Shown: positions 34,313-47,197, counted from the first letter of the stretch. The stretch is 64,000 bases of DNA from Leguminivora glycinivorella (GCF_023078275.1 NC_062978.1:19305883-19369882); one strand, 5' to 3'. Numbers and translations are program-made. The notes: generated by a model from the letters alone, not told the origin.

Positions 34313-34803
34313 TTTTTTTTTTTTTTTTTCTTCTTTTATCTGCCATCGGCTATGCTTAGCCATAATCAGATTTTTTGTGTATATATTATAAGTTGGAGAG
34401 GTATTCCATTAAACACTCTCTCATGATGTTCCTAGAATTTTATCTTCTAGTGCCTCTGGTCCAGACGCAGTATCTCCCATCTTTTAAGCATGCTCGGGTT
34501 GTCGTTAGTGTTCACCAGGTCCCTCGCAAGTTGGTTTGTATGTTTTTTCAGACGTTCTTTGTACTTGATACAATATCTGTTGACCTCCTCTTTTATAGTT
34601 GGCATTTTTATGTACTCATGTATTTCTGTATTCTTTGCAAACCACGGTGCACATGTCACAGCCCTCAGGACATTGTTCTGAAACCTTTGTAGGATTTCGA
34701 GGTTTGAGTTACTGGCCGTTCCCCAGAGTTCTATGCCGTATGTCCATATCGGTTTTATAATGCATTTATAGATTAGCATTTTATTTGTTAGTGTAAGAGC
34801 TGA
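34313..34803 (-). mobile_element. Jockey-like LINE, 5'-truncated, with poly(A) tail
   Basis: On the minus strand a coding remnant is followed by a 3' UTR (ttataatatatacacaaaaa, then gctaagcatagccgatggca) and an A run of about 18 at 34313-34330, the typical 3' end of a retroposed copy. Confidence 0.85.
34447..34803 (-). CDS. Jockey-like reverse transcriptase C-terminus (partial)
   Basis: About 118 codons open from near 34803 to a stop at 34447. LLIYK-like, KPIWTYGIELWGTAS and the later IQRFQN, CAPWF, HEYIKMPTIKEEVNRY motifs are the region C-terminal to the jockey-clade RT catalytic domain (thumb and downstream). The RT core lies upstream in a full element and is missing. The open frame suggests recent insertion. 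It would act in target-primed reverse transcription in an intact copy. Start is arbitrary because of truncation. Confidence 0.82.
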   Translation of the reverse strand, partial: SALTLTNKMLIYKCIIKPIWTYGIELWGTASNSNLEILQRFQNNVLRAVTCAPWFAKNTEIHEYIKMPTIKEEVNRYCIKYKERLKKHTNQLARDLVNTNDNPSMLKRWEILRLDQRH

Positions 34804-35522
34804 TTATTAACTTGAGTGAAGGAAAAGAGGGGAGGCCGACGCGTCTAAATATAGGAAACACGTATAGGAAACAGTTATTCTAGAAAACTATTAAAAAGTA
34901 AGTGCATGGTCGTAGAAAAAGTATTGTATGCAACGGCGTTTAACTGAGTCAAAAAATATTCGTGGCGTCTTTATTACCCACGCCACTCGCCTTTTTTGAT
35001 CTCTTTCAAACGGCGTAACTAAGTAGTAGTAGGAGTACCTAAGTCAGATTAAATTCCATTATGAGTTTAATTACACACAAGTTTCTAAACTCTTGTTTTT
35101 CTTTCTCGTCTGTGCTGTCTTGAATAGCACCAACCTACACAAGTGGCCACTAGGTGAAGAAATGCGCTGAAACGCATAGAAGTGGCTGCACGCAAGCTGA
35201 ACACGCGACCTACGTGCCTCCTGCCTACGCCGATTATGTAAAAACTTTTTAAAATTGAAATGATTCCCAGGGAGCCGGTAGCAGCAATGTGCTAGGTAGC
35301 TCCCGATAGCGATATGAGGGAGTTCTATACCTAGCAGTGGACGTTCGTAGTTGGTATGTAGGTAATGCCTTGTCCATGACATGACTCTAATTTTATTACT
35401 AAAATAATTAGCGGGTAGCCAAGTAGTTTATGTTCCGTAGTAAACGAAAAACAAATACCTAATATATATTATGTCATAAATTCATAATGAGTAACTTTTA
35501 CAATGACAACATTGGCAACCCT
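34804..35522. other. Gene-free stretch, nothing recognised
   Basis: An open minus-strand frame at 35071-35382 (103 codons, rich in H/R/L) is unrecognised and has no homolog that I can name. Confidence 0.35.
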
Positions 35523-35847
35523 AAAGCTGTGTTTTCACTTAGTGTTCTGAACAGTTCTGAGCGAGCATTCGTTCGTTCACAACGCTGAGCCAGCGCCTTT
35601 TGTACCACGACACACGTTTCTTTATAATTTTATTTCTTTGGTTAGTTAAGTGAAGCGATGTACTCTCATTTCTTTTTTCCTGTTTATTGTAAGCCTTTAT
35701 ATGTTGTGTTGTGGATACAAATAAAGTTATTTATCTATCTATCTTCCTGCACCGATAAATGTATGGAAGTCAAGTGTTTTCATTTGCGCACGAGCGAACG
35801 AATGCTCGCTCAGAACTGTTGAGAACACTAAGTGAAAACGCAGCTTT
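35523..35847. mobile_element. Foldback element, 325 bp, about 50-bp arms
   Basis: gctgtgttttcacttagtgt at the left and its complement (acactaagtgaaaacgcagc) at the right extend through ctcgctcagaactgtt. The middle carries a LINE-like 3' end (tacaaataaagttatttatc, then (tcta)n). Confidence 0.85.
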
Positions 35848-36518
35848 ATAATCTACCAGTTTACATATCAGACAGTCAGCATTGTATGAAACAACCAACT
35901 TTGTTCGCAATTTCCCATAGATGTATCAAGTAGCTCAACGCGTAAATTGGTCTGGAATGTGAATGATACTTAGCTGTAAAATGTTTTTTTTTTGTTCTGT
36001 TGATTTCGACGCAGCGAGCCAGTTCCTGCCGCAGCAAGTTGAAAGCTCGGCACATATTTTCTATGCATAATTGCAAACCGGCGCGCACAGCACCTTCAAT
36101 ATTCCGTTACGTAACAATGCTTTAGTCCTAAAGCCTAAGGTCCTACCTGTAGTAGGTACCTATATACAGTTGGATTAAATGAATGAAATAAATAATGTTT
36201 AACAACTTTTTTTTTAGTCGTGTTGCTTGCGCAGTAAATATTTGCAATTTTCAATTTATTTTGACACCATCCCTAAACAAAATAAAGCTCGCTTGAAAAT
36301 AAAGCTAACGAAACAAAATCTATTTACGTAAACGTGTTTCTATATAATTACGAAGTAGAATAATTAATTAAAAGCTAATGATGATAATTTGTTCAAGTTA
36401 AAATAGCTACAACACAAACTAGTAATGACTATTAAGGCACCAACATTTTTGATTTTTGATATACATAGTAATTAATGCAACATTTTTGATATACGTAGTA
36501 ATGTTACATAATACTGCC
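35848..36518. other. Gene-free stretch, nothing recognised
   Basis: AT-rich; short frames only. Confidence 0.4.
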
Positions 36519-36532
36519 TTAGGTTAATGTAT

Positions 36533-36856
36533 CATCATCCTCCTTGCGTTATCCCGGCATTTGCCACGGCTCATGGGAGCCTGGGGTCCGCTTTGACAAC
36601 TAATCCCAAGATTTGGCGTAGGCACTAGTTTTTACGAAAGCGACTGCCATCTGACCTTCCAACCCGAAGGGTAACTAGGCCTTATTGGAATTAGTCCGGT
36701 TTCCTCACGATGTTTTCCTTCACCGAAAAGCGACTGGCAAATATCAAATGACATTTCGCACATAAGTTCAGAAAAACTCATTGGTACGAGCCGGGGTTCG
36801 AACCCGCGACCTCCGGATCGAAAGTCGCACGCTCTTACCGCTAGGCCACCAGCGCT
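36533..36856 (-). mobile_element. SINE family 1 copy with 14-bp target duplication
   Basis: Complete minus copy ending (in element orientation) in ggatgatgat. TTAGGTTAATGTAT flanks it at 36519-36532 and 36857-36870, a perfect duplication. Confidence 0.92.
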
Positions 36857-36974
36857 TTAGGTTAATGTATGGGTTATAATAAAACGTATATTTATGTTGT
36901 TGGTAACAGACCGTAAATAATATTGTCACATCAAAAGGTAGATATACTAAAGGTAGATATTTATGTTCGCTAGT

Positions 36975-37045
36975 TTGCTTCAAACGCAGAAATGCAGTCT
37001 GGCTCTGTCGCGCCAATACGCAAGAGCGACAGAGATAACAGTTAT
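36975..37045 (-). mobile_element. MITE family A fragment
   Basis: The complement holds ctcttgcgtattggcgcgac and agactgcatttctgcg, the family centre, without either TIR. Confidence 0.65.
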
Positions 37046-37460
37046 TTGTTATACAAGGGGGCAAAGTTGTATTTTAACGCCGAGTGTGGAATTGAAAAAG
37101 CAAGGGAAAGGATTCTATAGTTGAACCACGAGCGAAGCGAGTGGTTCGAGAATAGAATCCTGAACTTGCGAGTTTTTAACACACGAGTAGTAAAATATAT
37201 TTGCACCCGAGTGTAACACAAAACTTTTCCCCTCACTATAGCGAGGAAACTACAACGCAAAAAATGCGTTTATCACTGCTTCCAGTAGTTCCACAGGTGG
37301 TAAATCATCTTTATTACTAGATTCACCTACATCATGTTATCAATTTTAAAGCAGTTAATTTGACTTTATTCAAGGTCAAATTACTTTACCCACTAGTGGA
37401 TAAAATGCGTTTTTACCCGGTGGTATTAAAGGACAAAACACGTGTTTCCGAGCTAGTGAG
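37046..37460. repeat. Unassigned repeat with hairpins
   Basis: accacgagcgaagcgagtgg with complement (37124-37145) and a wider attctatag...ctatt stem. Further palindromic pieces follow (cccctcactatagcgagg). Bounded on both sides by family A fragments. Confidence 0.45.
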
Positions 37461-37465
37461 GGGAA

Positions 37466-37522
37466 AATTGCATTTCTGTGGCGTTTGGTGTCGCAGAAAT
37501 GCCATTCGGCTATGGGGCTAGA
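37466..37522 (+). mobile_element. MITE family A right-end fragment
   Basis: tttctgtggcgtttggtgtcgcagaaatgccattcggctat-type right end, truncated at the left. Confidence 0.6.
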
Positions 37523-37556
37523 AATAGGACAGTAGACTTAGCCTGGCTGCCTGGAA

Positions 37557-37877
37557 AAGCGCTGGTGGCCTAGCGGTAAGAGCGTGCGACTTTCAATCCG
37601 GAGGTCGCGGGTTCGATCCCCGGCTCGTACCAATGAGTTTTTCGGAATTTATGTGCGAAATGTCATCTGATATTTGCCAGTCGCTTTTCGGTGAAGGAAA
37701 ACATCGTGAGGAAACCGGACTAATTCCAATAAGGCCTAGTTACCCTTTGGGTTGGAAGGTCAGATGGCAGTCGCTTTCGTAAAACTAGTGCTTTTGCCAA
37801 ATCTTGGGATTAGTTGTCACAGCGGACCCCATGCTCCCATGAGCCGCGGCAAATGCCGGGATAACGCAAGGAGGATG
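37557..37877 (+). mobile_element. SINE family 1 copy
   Basis: Full head with box A GGTGGCCTAGCGGTAAGAGC and box B GGTTCGATCCC to tail aaggaggatgatga. gacttagcct occurs before and after it, a target duplication with an indel (37535-37554 vs 37872-37886). Confidence 0.9.
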
Positions 37878-38885
37878 ATGAGACTTAGCCTCCTGGTTTG
37901 AACTTTTACAAGAATAAAAGAAAGTTCTAAATTCAAAAGCACAAACATTTGCCAGGGATCCAGAAGGTTAGAGTGCCAAACGAACATACTCAAAACGTCT
38001 AGGTAGCTTCCATCCCTACTCACAGCTTGCAGCTTCAACGCATCAATTTTTGAAGGTTGCATTCGAAAACATAAAACATGCCTCGTTACGTGATATTGAA
38101 TAGCAAAAACAGAAAAATATGAACAGAAAATTCAAGGGCCAGAGACATAATTTACTATCACAGGTAAGTAACAATGTCAGTATACTTATGTATGAGTACA
38201 AAATGTGATACTCTCAGCTTCTACTTATTTCTTCTATCTAAACTAAATATAGTTCTGTGAGTCCTTAGACATCTAAATACATAGTGACAATAAGTTATGA
38301 ACGTTATACGATGAAGACAAAATCATTCATTCAACAATTTCATTCTTTTAGTGGTTGTATTGTACATTTTTTAATTTATTTGTCATTCATCGTTAATTCA
38401 CTTCTACTTATTTCCTCAATGGTTGACTGGAAGAGATCCCATAAGTCCGCCTTCATTGTATGTTACTGACTCTGTAACTGTGTCTTTTTGTACAATAAAG
38501 CTTATACATACATACATACAAACAAAAGCATTATAAATAAAGAAGGCAATTTGACCAAACATATTACTCCCAGCTATCAACAACTTTAAAATCTTGATAC
38601 ACACAAGGTTAGTGATATAAACAGTTGCATTGAATCGATTATTCGAATGAGCTGTTCATCCAATCATTCTACGTGCTCATTTGAAACATATGTTTGTTGA
38701 GTAAATGAATAAATGATTGAATGAGTGTTTTGTAACGCTACTTGGGTTTTGTGCAAGTTTCCATTCATGCTGTAATTTTGATCAAATTAACGGAATAGCA
38801 AATAACGTAAATGCAATGAATAAATGCGAAGTATAATTTTAATGTAGAATTGTTATTATTATGCAGAGATATTACATACCTAGGA
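37878..38885. other. Gene-free stretch, nothing recognised
   Basis: A LINE-like 3' end with (cata)n lies near 38480-38522; otherwise unassigned. Confidence 0.4.
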
Positions 38886-39143
38886 CCTACACTGAGAGAA
38901 AATACAACCAGTTTTCATGTTAGTTCAACAAGTTTTTTGGTTAAAATAGCGCCTACGTGCTCTTTGGTTCAAACAACAAGCTACTTGTCATTTGAATCGG
39001 CAATATTATTAGAATCAACAAGTCGATTTTATAAAAACAACCTGACACATATTGTTTTAAACATACGTTTGGCTGATTCAAACGGATAAACCGCAACAAG
39101 TCGAACTTGTTAAATTCACAATGCAAATTTCTCTCAGTGTAGG
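38886..39143. mobile_element. MITE family I, 258 bp, copy 1
   Basis: CCTACACTGAGAGAAA and its exact complement TTTCTCTCAGTGTAGG at the ends. The interior has further caacaagtcgattttataaa and gtcgaacttgtt inverted words. The copy at 62223-62480 is nearly identical. Confidence 0.92.
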
Positions 39144-40935
39144 CGGACTTTTCTCAACCAAATCGGGGAAATATTACAAAAAGGCCAGGCCAGAAGTACT
39201 CGAAACAGTCGAAACCGACGAGCGTGTGTGAAAAACGTTATCAAAGTGTGTGAAACGAAAGTGGTTTGTCAGGATCGTAGTAAATGGAAATCCGTGATCT
39301 CTGCCTACCCATCTGGGTAACAGGCGTGATTGTATGTATGTATGTATATTACACAGCAAATCCTGAGATTAATAGTTACCAATGCGGATACCACTCAATG
39401 TATAAGAAGATGATTATGTATTGCTCAAACGCAATACGTTCACATTAAGTTACATTTTTTGAGGCAAATTTTGTTATTAAAATATCGTCCAGTGGATAAA
39501 ATCTAGATACTCGTATGTAGATACCGGTCACTAGTATAATTATAATTGTGCTGAATTATCCTAATAATAACTCATTTTGCGTTCTATTCATATCAATTTA
39601 AAACCGTGAAAATAATATTGTTCGGTTTTATTCGAATAGTACAAGCTACAAAAAAAGCTTATTTTTATGGTGTGTACCATGTAAATATCTATTACTTTCA
39701 TATCGCCACATAAACGGGCCAACGCATAAAGATACTTATCACATCATAAAACAAGTAACCAGATTTTAAAACGCTATCAAAATTGTTTAAAGCGTCCATA
39801 AAAATAAAACAAAAGAGCCGCCTCAATTACAACTAACAATTAAACTCCAATTTGTTATCAGATACTTTAGGGTGAAAGCAGACGACCCACGCAGTTACGC
39901 CTTGTCATACAAATGCGTCCTCATTTTCCCCCTGGATGTTAACATTACTGAAAATGTTTCGATAGAATCCGTGTATGTACTTAAGTATATTAACAGCAGC
40001 TTTGCCGTTATACCTACCTTTGTCTTTATCTTTATTTTATTTTATTTATTATAAGAATTAAAATCATTAAAAAGTTATACGAACGTTGTTTTGCTTATGA
40101 TTGGGAATTGGGAATACAGACTGTGATTACTTTGTGTTTCTTGTCATTTACCTATAAAAAATATAAAAAAAGAAAAAAGAAAATACGATCTAAATAATGA
40201 TGTAATCTCCCGGTCAATAAAAAGTCTCGTAAAACTGACTGTGGATGGTTCAAACCTCCGCAAAGTTAATAAGTAAAACAATCAAAAAAAGCTTCATAGT
40301 GGCATAAACATAGTAGTTATATAAAAAAAAATATTTTCCATGTTATTAATTTCTGGGGAGGAAAATGAAGATTGTGGAAAAGAAAATGGAGATTTCCAGA
40401 GAGGACTACGTTTGTATGTACCATCTAACGTTCCCTTTACTCTTAAACGGTAACCTTAGACATAGACATAATTATAAAAGGTAAAGTTATGTATATTAGA
40501 AACAGTATCCCTGGAACGGTTTGAGATCCCATTAGGATAATGCCTCAGTTGACTAATGGGTGTGTGTTCTTTCATTTGCTGCCATTCACTCATTTGAATC
40601 ATTCATTCATTCATTTGTAGTTTAGTTCTATGACTGAAAGAGCGGTTTGAAAGTGGGCCACGTAATTTTGTTTCTAAAATGACGTAAGAATTAAGAGACC
40701 TTCCGAACCAGAAAGTACAAAAAGTTACAAAAGGAACCCTTATTGTGTGCCTGTGTCCGTCTGTTTGTTCGTAACTACTTGTGCTACCGATTTGAAATTG
40801 GGAATAGTTATTTAACCGTATCAACATTCAGAGGTGCTATACTAATGTTTTGTAGTTCGTTCGTTGCTGATCCTCTAGAAATTCGTACACTTCTTTTTTG
40901 AAGAACTCCATACTGTAGGCCCTCGAGAAAACCAG
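39144..40935. other. Gene-free stretch, nothing recognised
   Basis: Includes a (gtat)n run near 39330 and a weak repeat edge around 40690-40850. No gene. Confidence 0.4.
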
Positions 40936-41194
40936 TATACAGGGTGAAATAAAAAACTTTGCAAAGTGACTTTCAAGATCATAATGAACATCTTTTATTA
41001 TGGGACCAATGTGGAAATTGGCTGTTTCATAGAAATCAGCGACATCATGACAGTCGAAATGTATGAAACGGCCAAATTTTTTTTTGGGTTTCAGCATTGG
41101 TCTCATAATAAAAGTTGTTCATTAGAACCTCAAAAGTCACGTGCTATGCAAAATTTGAATGAACGGCCCTTTTTATTATATTTCACTGTGTATA
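40936..41194. mobile_element. MITE family J, 259 bp, copy 1
   Basis: TATACAGGGTGAAATAAAAA and complement-like tttttattatatttcactgt at the ends; inner ttttattatgggacca pairs with tggtctcataataaaa. A diverged relative is at 61590-61853. Confidence 0.78.
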
Positions 41195-41279
41195 AAATTG
41201 TGACAAGGATGTCAGATACATTTGGTGCGTTGTTTCATCTGGTATTATTAATGCCGACTGTCATGTGGGTTACCTCTAT

Positions 41280-41640
41280 TACGCATAACTTTAATGGTCC
41301 GAAACGATTTTCGCACAACAGACTTCGCATAATCAATTTTCGACGAATGTTAATTTGGTAGAAAACTTATTTGTCATAATCTAAAATAAAACGAATATTA
41401 ATTTATCCGAAAATGAGTTCGCATAATTCTGTTTACGCCGATTGTTTTTATGAATAAAATTGATTCGCATAATTGTATTTGGCATATTTCTTAAAATCAC
41501 AATATCCACCCATACTAAATGCTGTCATGACAGTCTGTTTAGATTCGGTCAAACAAAAATATGCCTAGACAAATTATGAGTAACTATACTATGCCATAAC
41601 AGATTATGCGAAAGGTAAATTATGCCAATATATAGAGTAT
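41280..41640. repeat. Region of recurring gcataat motifs
   Basis: tcgcataatt, tatgcgaa, ttatgcc and aatcaattttcg words recur irregularly in both orientations, as in a decayed repeat family. Confidence 0.4.
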
Positions 41641-42635
41641 ACAGAAACTCCTGATTGTAAAATAGGTGAGACGACTAAAAAAACAAATTAGTCTGTCAGT
41701 TAGATTATCAAAGAATTTTAGACACGTATTTTTTTTTCTCGTAAACGAAATATGACGACGGTACAGTGTACGGTATGTCACGAGCCCCCACTCCGGAACG
41801 TTGATGCTTTATATCTTTGTATTTTTTCATTAATTAGAAAAAGCGAAAAATATGTGTTCAGTATTTTTGGACGATCTAACTAAAAAGAATGCCATTTTTT
41901 TATGTAGTCGTCATCCCTATTATACCAAAACAAGGGGAACCGCCGACTGTACCCATACCCACACCACACCTCGGACAATGGCAATCAAATATATTGAAAG
42001 AGGCGCATTCCTAGCACACACTCTTAGCTCGTGTAGGTGAACGCGTACTATGCTTGTATGAGTGAAATATGAGAGGTCAACTGTTTGTGTTTTTGACAGG
42101 CGGTAACTGTGAGGTAACCGAGAGGGGGTGGGCGGCACTTTCAGCGGGGAGCGGGAGTGGCCATACTGTACGATAGTACTCTTTATTATACTGTGCCCAC
42201 ACCATAGTCTTACTTAAACAGAGCTTAGTCTCATGCACGGCGAAAATTTGAAAAGCCACTCGCAATACTGAATCGGTATGCTGCCGGAGCCAGCTTCAAA
42301 TTTAGAATTTGCCTGAACGTTGAAATATGGCGGAGACCGTTACAACACGACACAAGCCAAAATAAACCTAACCCTACACATACAAGAGTCAAAATTATAC
42401 AAACTAAGTTGTTAATGTATCGCTAGCCTGTACGAATTTTCTTTTCTTTTTAACAGCCTTTGAATTGTGCTTTAGCACTCCCCTGGCCTCTAAGCTAATA
42501 TTTAAAGTACTATTTTTTATTACATTTGGTTGCATTTTTTAAACTTGTTATGTAAAATCTGCATTTGACATGCCTTTACCTTGCTTGTGATGAATTTGAG
42601 TAAGGAACTGTGAAAATAGTTATTTTGTAAAAGGG
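41641..42635. other. Gene-free stretch, nothing recognised
   Basis: 41920-42190 is GC-richer (gtgggcggcactttcagcgg) and may be part of a repeat, but no family is recognised. Confidence 0.35.
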
Positions 42636-43199
42636 TTTTTAGGATTCCGTAGTCAACTAGGAACCCTTATAGTTTCGCCATGTCTGTCTGTCCGTCCGTC
42701 CGTCCGTCCGTCCGTCCGTCCGTCCGCGGATAATCTCAGTAACCGTAAGCACTAGAAAGCTGAAATTTGGTACCAATATGTATATCAATCACGCCAACAA
42801 AGTGCAAAAATAAAAAATGGAAAAAAATGTTTTATTGGGGTATCCCCCCTACATGTAAAGTGGGGGCTGATTTTTTTTTCATTCCAACCCCAACGTGTGA
42901 TATATTGTTGGATAGGTATTCAAAAATGAATAAGGGTTTACTAAGATCGTTTTTTGATAATATCAATATTTTCGGAATTAACCGCTTCTAAAGGAAAAAA
43001 AGGTGCGTCCCCCCCCCTCTAACTTTTGAACCATAATTATGTTTAAAAAATATGAAAAAAATCACAAAAGTAGAACTTTATAAAGACTTTCTAGGAAAAT
43101 TGTTTTGAACTTGATAGGTTCAGTAGTTTTTGAGAAAAATACGGAAAACTACGGATCCCTACACTGAGCGTGGCCCGACACGCTCTTGGCCGGTTTTTT
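42636..43199 (+). mobile_element. Family F element, copy 3
   Basis: aggattccgtagtcaactag start, (CCGT)n near 42695-42725, then the gaaagctgaaatttggtacc segment, ending tggccggtttttt. Copies 1 and 2 align along their whole length. Confidence 0.85.
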
Positions 43200-45084
43200 G
43201 AATTAGGTGTGTTTAGACAGACAGCCCGTACTTGTACAAAGGGAATGATGAATGAATGATGAAGGTGCGTGTTGAATGTAATGATGTGATGAATGATGAG
43301 CGTTCTGTTGAATGAATGTGGTGAATGAACGTGCTAATTGTGAATCAGTTTAATCAATGATCTAAAATACAACCTTCAAATTACACACCGTCCAATACTT
43401 ACGATACGGATATGGAACGATTCATAGAGGAAATACGAATGGCGATAAATTAGAACACGACTGAAGGCAGTATTAGAAATCGACTCAAAATGCGAATTAC
43501 TTATTCGCACGTGTAGTCAAGGTTTTTTTTATACGTATCCGGGAAAAATGGCAAAAATATGTATACGATCATAATCCGTGGGTTATAAGCTAATGGCATA
43601 CTAGCCACTTTCCGTGTTTAGCAGTAACACAATGGTTTACTGCGACATAACGCATATTGCTTGGTCAGCGACAACCAAAACGTTACGCTTTACCTACTAC
43701 TCGTGTCTATCATTTGAGTGTACCACATTCCCGTGAAGCTGCCCATCCTCATCTGTCATAGTCATAGTCATTTTATTAATAATATTATAAATATTACACG
43801 TTCATCAATAAATTATTTAACAGCAATTAAATCTGTAACATCATATTTTCATCATATCTTTCTGTAACATCATATTTTGTTATTACACTATGTTCAATAA
43901 ATTGACCGTGCCTATTGTACTACGTTAGAGTAACGTAAAGCCCTTAAATTTCAACATATGCACGGAAAGTGCTTTTTTCCACACTCGTGCTCGAAATGAG
44001 AACCAATATTCTTCAATGAAAATCTTTACATACCTTATTCTTCACACATTAAGAAATCGAGTAGGTACCTGAAATAAAATAAAACCTTTATTGAGATAAA
44101 ACTTGAAAACCAGCACTTGTGAGCAAAGTTTCAGATAGTAATCATATAATGACTGTAAAGATATAAAAAGTGGGAAAAGTTGGGACGAATTTAAGTCTAG
44201 TGATCAGATTAGGATACAGAAAATTTCAAATGACATTAGATAGGTACTTACTTGAGAACATAAGTAAGTAACTGCTACGTAGGTAATACGTATACATATA
44301 ATATCTGTGTTTTTCGAATACTTCAAGCATAAGTACTGTAATTGTCTTTTCCTTCTTTTATTTTACTGTTATATTTGTGAGATTGTAGATAGGGATTAAA
44401 TATTAATAAAAAGAATAACGAAATTACGAAAATGCATTTCCAGTAGTAAAGTTCAGTTATCACACACGTCCAAATAACTACCTAAATAAGCAATAAAAAC
44501 AAAAGTCACATCATACACCTATAAAAATCCTGCCGCATTATTAGCAATTAATCTCCTAAACTAATCCTATAACATAACTCCGCCATAACACGCCATTTTA
44601 TTACGTAAAAGTATGTCTTTATTAACTTCAGCCTTATATGATAACTTATCGTGCTCGTTTCTTGCAACTATATAATCCTTTCCTCTCACCATGATACTCA
44701 GAATACATCACCGTTTCGAATTTCACGCCATCCATTGCTGCTTCAGTTCAAGTTCTATAAAATTCATCGGATACTTGACGGGCAATGGATGAGTATACAT
44801 GAGTGATTGTTGTTTGAGAAGCGATGTTATTGGTAGTAACTTTATTATCTTAGAGTCACCCAGTTCTAAGTTAACATGTCGCTGTGGATTGCGGCTTTGC
44901 GTTTCTATTTACATTTTATATTCCTTTCACCTCTCAGAATAAAACAATAAAGAAGTGAATCTTTAACACTTAAGATGGGCGTAGAGACTAAAGACTAGAA
45001 GGGTGTGGATTAAATGGTAAAATGGTATTTTTACCTGACGAGTAAAAAGAGATAAAAATTATACATAGCATAGTAAGCAAACGT
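43200..45084. other. Gene-free stretch, nothing recognised
   Basis: A gaatgatgaatgaatgatgaa low-complexity block lies at 43240-43330. No other supported feature. Confidence 0.4.
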
Positions 45085-45373
45085 GCCATTTTTTTCCAAG
45101 TTGTCCACCCCACTTTTTTGTAACATGGGTATTTTTTACGCGATCCTGATAGGAGAAAAAAATGTCCTAAGATTTCCATACATTTTTCAAACCTTCCATT
45201 CCGTTACGGCCATACAAAATGTATGTAAAATGGTAACGGAATGGGAAAAAACCTTGGGACACTTTTTTTCTCCTATTAGGATTGAAAGAGCTCGCGATTC
45301 TGAGTGGAAACCACATAAAAATTTCCAAATCCAAAAAAAGAAGTGGGGTGGACAAATTAAAAAAAAAATTGGC
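45085..45373. mobile_element. Foldback element, about 289 bp
   Basis: gtccaccccacttttttgta and its complement-like gaagtggggtggac pair, with gatcctgataggagaaaaaa against ttttttctcctattaggatt and ccattccgttacggcc against ggtaacggaatgg closer in. Ends GCCA and TGGC. Short frames in it on both strands are artefacts of the stem. Confidence 0.85.
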
Positions 45374-45440
45374 CCAAACATATCTGAACACGCCTTATCG
45401 CTTTGACTTGACATTAGAGGCATGTTCAGATATTTGCAAG
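45374..45440. repeat. Short inverted repeat
   Basis: acatatctgaacacgcc and ggcatgttcagatatttg pair with one mismatch around a loop. Confidence 0.5.
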
Positions 45441-45635
45441 CACTTGAACTCACGGCCTCAAAAAATTAGCATTGTTCATAATGTTCATGAAGCATCGTAT
45501 AACTGGCGAATTTCCAATATGACTTACTAACTCCGGTTGCCGTTTAAGAAGTTTAACACTCTTACGGTAGATGTCGCTACACTCGCTACGGGTCCCATTG
45601 ACCTTAGTGGTGGAAAATTTCGCTGGCTTGGTTGA

Positions 45636-45797
45636 AGTCTTAGTGGCTCAGTTGGCAGAGCGCTGGAGTATCGATCCAGAATCCGTGAGTTCAAGTCTAA
45701 CCAAAGGCACAATTTTTCCACTTTTAAATTTATTCTGAGCCTAATAGTGGCATCGATTACAGACATTTCTGCTAATCAGAAGTTAAAAATTGGCGAG
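45636..45797 (+). mobile_element. SINE family 5, tRNA-derived
   Basis: TAGTGGCTCAGTTGGCAGAG is a good box A/D-arm; the CTGGA-GTATCGA-TCCAG hairpin looks like an anticodon arm (loop AUC) and GAGTTCAAGTC stands where box B is expected. The body continues acttttaaatttattctgag and gctaatcagaagttaaaaat. The copy at 51959-52176 shares all parts. Confidence 0.75.
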
Positions 45798-45997
45798 CAC
45801 CTTGACCGCTCCCATATATATATCTAATGGCGACTGTACCTAATGTACCTAAAGTTGAAAGTAAAGGTTTTAAAATACATATACTTATCACTAAAATTGT
45901 ATAGAAAGAAGAGTTCTGTAAAAACACACGCAAGTAAGAACAAGAAGGTAGTTGTTAAAACACGGTGCGGTGTCGGTGCCCAAGGGGCTATTTTGTA

Positions 45998-46215
45998 TTT
46001 AAAAATGTATCAAATGCGGTGCAAAGAAAATATCGAGCCGTCGAGAATGGACTCTTGCATTCGTGCACAGACTTGTCGGAGAAGCGGCATCACTGAAAAC
46101 TGCTGTTTTAAAAATGTATCAAATGCGGTGCAAAGAAAATATCGAGCCGTCGAGAATGGACTCTTGCATTCGTGCACAGACTTGTCGGAGAAGCGGCATC
46201 ACTGAAAACTGCTGT
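45998..46215 (+). repeat. Exact 109-bp tandem duplication
   Basis: tttaaaaatgtatcaaatgc begins both units (45998 and 46107), and the units appear identical through gaaaactgctgt. The period is not a multiple of 3. Confidence 0.95.
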
Positions 46216-47197
46216 AAACCTGTCTTTATTCTATCACATACCTGAACAGTTCAAACATTTGCATTTGCAAAAATTTGCTCGTAATATGCTTTAGTGTCGG
46301 ACTAACATAATTATTCGGTTAGTGTCAAAAACGACGTCTCAAAGAAAATTGTCGCAAACATCGTAAGCCACAATACATGCAGGTCAAGTTTATATTGATA
46401 TTTTTATTAAAAAGTCTTCTCAAATCCTTCTCATATTTCATACATATAAGTATATCTCCATATTTGGCCATACTGATTCTACGAGTTAGGACGAGTTTCA
46501 CGTGTCTTTGCGTCTTCTAACTTTGTCATCGCGTCTCATTTAAAACGAAATATGTAATGTGATACCCTCAACTGCCACCTTAGACATGGAATTAAATATT
46601 CATACATATAAATATAATGTATCTCGACATTTTGATACTACTGATATCAAGTTCTGTTAGGACGTTATATATTTTTTTAATTAATAAATGTCATCTCGAC
46701 TCATAATAAATATAAAAATAAAATCATTTTATAGGTAAGTAGGTACCCGAAACTGTTAGTTTGTGGAATTTCGGATTAAATAATTAAGTACACAGAGTAA
46801 AAAGTGATTTATCTGTATTTACCACGTGCCGCGCCTATGTTCTAAAAGCTGTAAAACGTAGTGTTTCGGCCCCCAAAGATTTACCGCCCTTCAAGTGGCC
46901 GGCTAATAGACGTATATTGCATCGCGGTTCGATTTATACCCTGTATTCCTTTTGTTTTTCACAATTTATTACTGGGAAGCATTCAACGGAGCCTTTTTAC
47001 AGCTTTTTAGGAGCGATTTTTGGGGGTTGATAAGGGCTCATTATTTATTAATGATAGGTAAGGTTCCTGGCGTTCCTGCGGATTCGAAGAATATTCAGTC
47101 GTACGAGTACGTCAAAAAAACCTATATAAATACAGGTAAATATTGTGATAGGTGTGTAACTATTGCAACTAGTAATGAATAGAGTTTAGGGTACCTA
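46216..47197. other. Gene-free stretch, nothing recognised
   Basis: AT-rich, no feature supported. Confidence 0.4.

Noticed and set aside
45083..45530. Overlapping ORFs on both strands
   Set aside because: Produced by the long stem of the foldback at 45085-45373.
45636..45720. A functional tRNA gene with an AUC-like anticodon
   Set aside because: The acceptor stem is missing and the same body recurs as a SINE at 51959.
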